This document shows positions 61,002-64,000 of a stretch of DNA of 64,000 nt, in pieces. Within the stretch, counting starts at the first letter, position 1. Each line of letters starts with the position of its first letter. The translations under genes were made by a program, and so were the position numbers. Source of the DNA: Megasphaera stantonii (GTDB lineage Bacteria > Bacillota > Negativicutes > Veillonellales > Megasphaeraceae); assembly GCF_003367905.1 (NCBI RefSeq), contig NZ_CP029462.1, forward strand, positions 2,356,001 to 2,420,000. Direction: 5' to 3'. Below the pieces are notes generated by a model. That model did no database searches. It saw only the letters and a program-made list of their open reading frames with translations, and was not told the origin of the DNA.

Positions 61002-62909
61002 ATGGCAGAATTAGTGTTAAAAGACGGCAGCAAAAAAGTATTTGCCGACGGCATTTCGTTGTATGATGCCGCAAAAGAGCTGAGCAACAGCTTGGCTAAG
61101 AAAGTATTGGTAGCGAAAGTCAATGGAGACGTAACGGATTTGCGGGAAACCATCGTCGACGGTTCTACCGTTGAATTCCTGACTTTTGACGCCCAGGAAG
61201 GGAAGGACACGCTCCGCCATACGGCATCCCATATCATGGCGCAGGCCGTTCAGCGTTTGTTCAAGGATGTTAAACTCGCTATCGGCCCGTCCATCGAAAA
61301 CGGTTTTTACTACGATTTCGATACGGAACACCGGTTTACGCAGGAAGATTTCGCCTCCATCGAAGCAGAAATGGAAAAAATCGTCAAAGAAAATCTCGCT
61401 TTGACGAAAGAAGTCGTATCCCGCGACGAAGCGCTGAAAATGTTTAAAGACGCCGGTCAGGACTACAAGGTAGAATTGATTGAAGACCTGCCGGAGGGCG
61501 AACAGATTTCCTTATACCGCCAGGGAGATTTCGTCGATTTGTGCGCAGGACCGCACTGCGAAACGACGGGCCGGGTCAAAGCTTTTAAGCTGCTGACGGT
61601 GGCCGGTGCGTACTGGCGCGGCGATGAACATAATAAGATGCTTCAGCGTATTTACGGCACGGCTTTCGAAAAGAAAGACGACTTGGATGCATATCTGCAC
61701 ATGCTGGCTGAAGCGGAAAAGCGTGACCATCGTAAATTGGGCAAGCAGCTCGACTTGTTCAGCTTCCACGAAGAAGGCCCGGGCTTCCCGTTCTTCCACG
61801 CAAAAGGCATGGTTCTCCGCAAGACGCTGCTCAAATTCTGGTATGAACTGCACGATGAAGCGGAATACGACGAAATCAGCACGCCGACGATCCTGAGCCG
61901 CCACCTGTGGGAACAGTCCGGTCACTGGGATCATTACCGTGACAATATGTACTTCACGACTATCGACGACGAACCGTACGCGATTAAGCCGATGAACTGC
62001 CCCGGCGGTATCCTCGTATATAAGAGCGACGTCCATAGTTATCGTGATTTCCCCATGCGGATGGCTGAATTAGGCCTGGTTCACCGCCATGAGCTCCACG
62101 GCGCCCTCCACGGCTTGTTCCGCGTTCGCTGCTTCACCCAGGACGACGCCCACATCTTCATGCTGCCGAGCCAGATGGAAGAAGAAATTTCCGGCGTTAT
62201 CGACTTGTTTGACAAGGCTTACAACGTATTCGGCTTGGAATACCGCGTCGAATTGTCCACTCGTCCGGAAGACTCCATGGGCTCCGACGAAATTTGGGAA
62301 TTAGCGACGAGCACCCTGCGCAAGGTATTGGAAGACAGAAACATTCCGTACCAGGTCAACGAAGGCGACGGCGCTTTCTACGGTCCAAAGCTCGACTTCC
62401 ACGTCAAGGATTCCATCGGCCGTACTTGGCAGTGCGGTACGATTCAGCTCGATATGCTCATGCCGGAACGCTTCGACATGACCTATGTCGGCGAAGACGG
62501 CCAGAAGCATCGCCCGGTCATGGTACACCGTACCTGCTTCGGCAGCATCGAACGCTTCCTGGGCATCCTCATCGAAAACTATGCTGGAGCCTTCCCCGTA
62601 TGGCTCGCTCCGGTACAGATCAAATTCCTGCCCATTTCCGATAAGCATTTGGCCTATGCTTTGGAACTGCGCAAGAAATTCAAGAAGCTGGGCATCCGCG
62701 TAGAAGTAGACGAAAGCAACGAAAAGATCGGCTACAAGATTCGCAAGGCCCAGATGGAAAAGGTTCCGTACATGGCTATCATCGGCGACAAGGAAATCGA
62801 AACGAATACCTTGTCCCTCCGTGACAGAGCAAAAGGCGATCTCGGCGCAAAACCGGTCGACGAAGTCGTCGCTCATATTCAGGAACTGACGGCTACGCGC
62901 AAAGGATAA
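61002..62909 (+). CDS. thrS: Threonine-tRNA ligase
   Basis: 635 residues, class II. Domains in order are TGS (1-60), the editing domain with H-T-A-S-H-I-M-A-Q-A, the catalytic core (about 245-530) with M-N-C-P-G-G and F-R-V-R-C-F-T-Q-D-D-A-H-I-F, and the anticodon-binding domain. AAGGAGG lies before ATG. It is controlled by the T-box directly upstream. Confidence 0.98.
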   Translation: MAELVLKDGSKKVFADGISLYDAAKELSNSLAKKVLVAKVNGDVTDLRETIVDGSTVEFLTFDAQEGKDTLRHTASHIMAQAVQRLFKDVKLAIGPSIENGFYYDFDTEHRFTQEDFASIEAEMEKIVKENLALTKEVVSRDEALKMFKDAGQDYKVELIEDLPEGEQISLYRQGDFVDLCAGPHCETTGRVKAFKLLTVAGAYWRGDEHNKMLQRIYGTAFEKKDDLDAYLHMLAEAEKRDHRKLGKQLDLFSFHEEGPGFPFFHAKGMVLRKTLLKFWYELHDEAEYDEISTPTILSRHLWEQSGHWDHYRDNMYFTTIDDEPYAIKPMNCPGGILVYKSDVHSYRDFPMRMAELGLVHRHELHGALHGLFRVRCFTQDDAHIFMLPSQMEEEISGVIDLFDKAYNVFGLEYRVELSTRPEDSMGSDEIWELATSTLRKVLEDRNIPYQVNEGDGAFYGPKLDFHVKDSIGRTWQCGTIQLDMLMPERFDMTYVGEDGQKHRPVMVHRTCFGSIERFLGILIENYAGAFPVWLAPVQIKFLPISDKHLAYALELRKKFKKLGIRVEVDESNEKIGYKIRKAQMEKVPYMAIIGDKEIETNTLSLRDRAKGDLGAKPVDEVVAHIQELTATRKG

Positions 62910-62929
62910 TAGCATAGGATATACGTTAG

Positions 62930-62957
62930 GGCATGCCCGTGCAGGGCATGTCCTTTT
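62930..62957 (+). terminator. Terminator of thrS
   Basis: GGGCATGCCC-type stem pairs with GGGCATGTCC and ends in TTTT. Confidence 0.75.
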
Positions 62958-63004
62958 CCTATTACAAAACGGTTCGTCTGGCCATACTTTTTCTCATTTC
63001 ATAG

Positions 63005-63033
63005 TTGACAAGAGCGGATATATCAGGCAAAAT
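63005..63033 (+). promoter_or_regulatory. Possible promoter of ompM copy 5
   Basis: TTGACA at 63005-63010 with CAAAAT at 63028-63033, 17-base spacer; the -10 is weak. Confidence 0.45.
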
Positions 63034-63145
63034 AAGTAGCGTTGTGTCTTCATAAGGCGTACAAGCCGCGTGGCATGCGACGGCTGGAAATGCTGCGTAC
63101 GGAGTGGAGATAGAACGCACTATACGTTTGAAATGAGGGTTATAC

Positions 63146-64000
63146 ATGATGAAGAAACTAATCGCTATGGCGGCGGCCAGTATCCTGACAATGGGCATGA
63201 CGAGTGCCGGTGCTGCCAATCCCTTTGCCGACGTGCCTGCCGACAGCTGGGCTTACCGCTCTGTGGCGGAGCTGGCTGAGGCCGGCGTGATTCAGGGCGT
63301 AGACGGAAATTATTTTCAGGGAAACCGTTCCATTACGCGGTATGAAGCGGCTGAAATGGTCGCTAAGGCCATGGCTCATATGGACAGGGCGTCGGTAGAA
63401 CAGCGGGCCGTGATTCACAAGCTGGCCGACGAGTACGCCGAAGAGCTGAACCGCCTCGGCCTTCGCGTCGCGGCTTTAGAGAACAAGGTCGGCAATGTGA
63501 AGTTCAGCGGCGACGCCCGCTTCCGCTATCGCTATCAGAATTCTGCAGGCAGCCGCGTCGGCAAGGAAAATGACGATTCCTGGGATTACCGCATCCGCCT
63601 TCGCGGACAGGCACAGCTCGACGAACGGCTGAAAGCCACCGTAAGCATCAGCTCGGACTGGCAGAGCTTCAGTGAAAACGGCGCGGTCAGCGGCGGCACG
63701 AACGACGCCTTTGCCGACGCCCTCAAAGTCGACTACGAGGCGGATTCCTTTTATCTGAGCCTTGGCCGGACGGATATATACAAGATCGGCGGCCCGCGCA
63801 GCTATGGTTACACGTACAGCGATATCTTCGACCGCATAGAAGGGCAGTACCATGGGGATACATTTGCTCTTACGGCGGGCTACGGCAAATTCAAAAAGGG
63901 GAATGTCATGGCCGGCAGCGTCCAAGGCGATGATTCCATCAACGGCGTAAAGACCGGCTACGGCGAAATCGAAGCTTTTTTTGGCAGCGATTCGGCTGCC
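63146..64000 (+). CDS. ompM: SLH-domain outer-membrane porin, OmpM type, copy 5 (partial)
   Basis: The frame is open to the right edge; 285 codons are visible. Signal peptide (about 1-23, ending A-G-A-A-N-P), SLH domain with D-V-P-A-D-S-W-A-Y-R-S-V and R-S-I-T-R-Y-E-A-A-E-M-V, coiled coil with L-N-R-L-G-L-R-V-A-A-L-E, and barrel strands as in the others (G-Y-G-K-F-K-K-G-N). The body is more G+C-rich than copies 3 and 4 and resembles copies 1 and 2. ATG ATG at 63146 and 63149 both fit; GAGGG at 63135-63139 favours the first. The conserved leader of the other four is absent. Confidence 0.93.
   Translation, partial: MMKKLIAMAAASILTMGMTSAGAANPFADVPADSWAYRSVAELAEAGVIQGVDGNYFQGNRSITRYEAAEMVAKAMAHMDRASVEQRAVIHKLADEYAEELNRLGLRVAALENKVGNVKFSGDARFRYRYQNSAGSRVGKENDDSWDYRIRLRGQAQLDERLKATVSISSDWQSFSENGAVSGGTNDAFADALKVDYEADSFYLSLGRTDIYKIGGPRSYGYTYSDIFDRIEGQYHGDTFALTAGYGKFKKGNVMAGSVQGDDSINGVKTGYGEIEAFFGSDSAA

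Overview
The window looks like chromosome from a diderm Firmicute of the class Negativicutes, close to Megasphaera but not clearly M. elsdenii. The evidence is a set of SLH-domain porins of the OmpM type, a butyryl-CoA dehydrogenase with EtfB and EtfA that follows the Megasphaera pattern, a two-[4Fe4S] monomeric [FeFe] hydrogenase, and glycan genes suited to an LPS-bearing outer membrane. Genus assignment is inference from protein resemblance; no search was run.

Layout. 1-0.5 kb: 3' end of an ATPase-type regulator followed by a 21-bp tandem repeat. 0.7-13.9 kb: a visibly AT-rich surface-polysaccharide island with a DUF4422 transferase, a Wzm/Wzt-like exporter, several GT2 and GT8 transferases, a CDP-sugar block (rfbF, rfbG, split transketolase, SDR reductase/epimerase) and UDP-galactopyranose mutase. 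rfbF is split by an IS30 element and one GT2 gene is frameshifted at an A9 run. 14.4-15.5 kb: second IS30 copy. 15.6-25.5 kb: housekeeping and envelope genes (two small secreted proteins, a membrane protein, XRE-cupin regulator, SWIM protein, PutP, ABC-F ATPase, [FeFe] hydrogenase). 25.6-34.7 kb: four OmpM paralogues, each with its own promoter and a structured 5' leader, and between them a candidate type I toxin-antitoxin locus, a decayed type III ToxN/AbiQ locus and a third IS30 copy. 34.8-38.2 kb: tandem AAA/PD-(D/E)XK paralogues. 38.4-49.4 kb: a second glycan locus, probably LPS core (GT2, GT8, ligase-like protein, acetyltransferase, Ugd, UDP-glucuronate epimerase, sulfatase-fold transferase). 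49.4-64 kb: Bcp, IS256 element, Lgt, GH18 protein, LeuS, Nudix hydrolase, Bcd-EtfB-EtfA, a threonine T-box with ThrS, and the start of a fifth OmpM gene.

How it works together. The first glycan locus makes CDP- and UDP-Galf-type donors, assembles a chain and exports it by an ABC transporter; the second makes UDP-glucuronate/galacturonate and modifies and ligates LPS. OmpM porins tie that outer membrane to peptidoglycan. Bcd-EtfAB and the hydrogenase handle electron flow in butyrate-type fermentation.

Main points for a second look: (1) a convergent, Fst-like type I toxin-antitoxin module at 28.9-29.2 kb, with a 29-codon ORF absent from ordinary gene lists; (2) a leader RNA shared by the four ompM genes, with a compensating stem and a Shine-Dalgarno-sequestering alternative pairing; (3) an IS30 copy placed exactly between the -35 and -10 boxes of one ompM promoter; (4) a transketolase-containing CDP-sugar block that predicts a branched-chain sugar.
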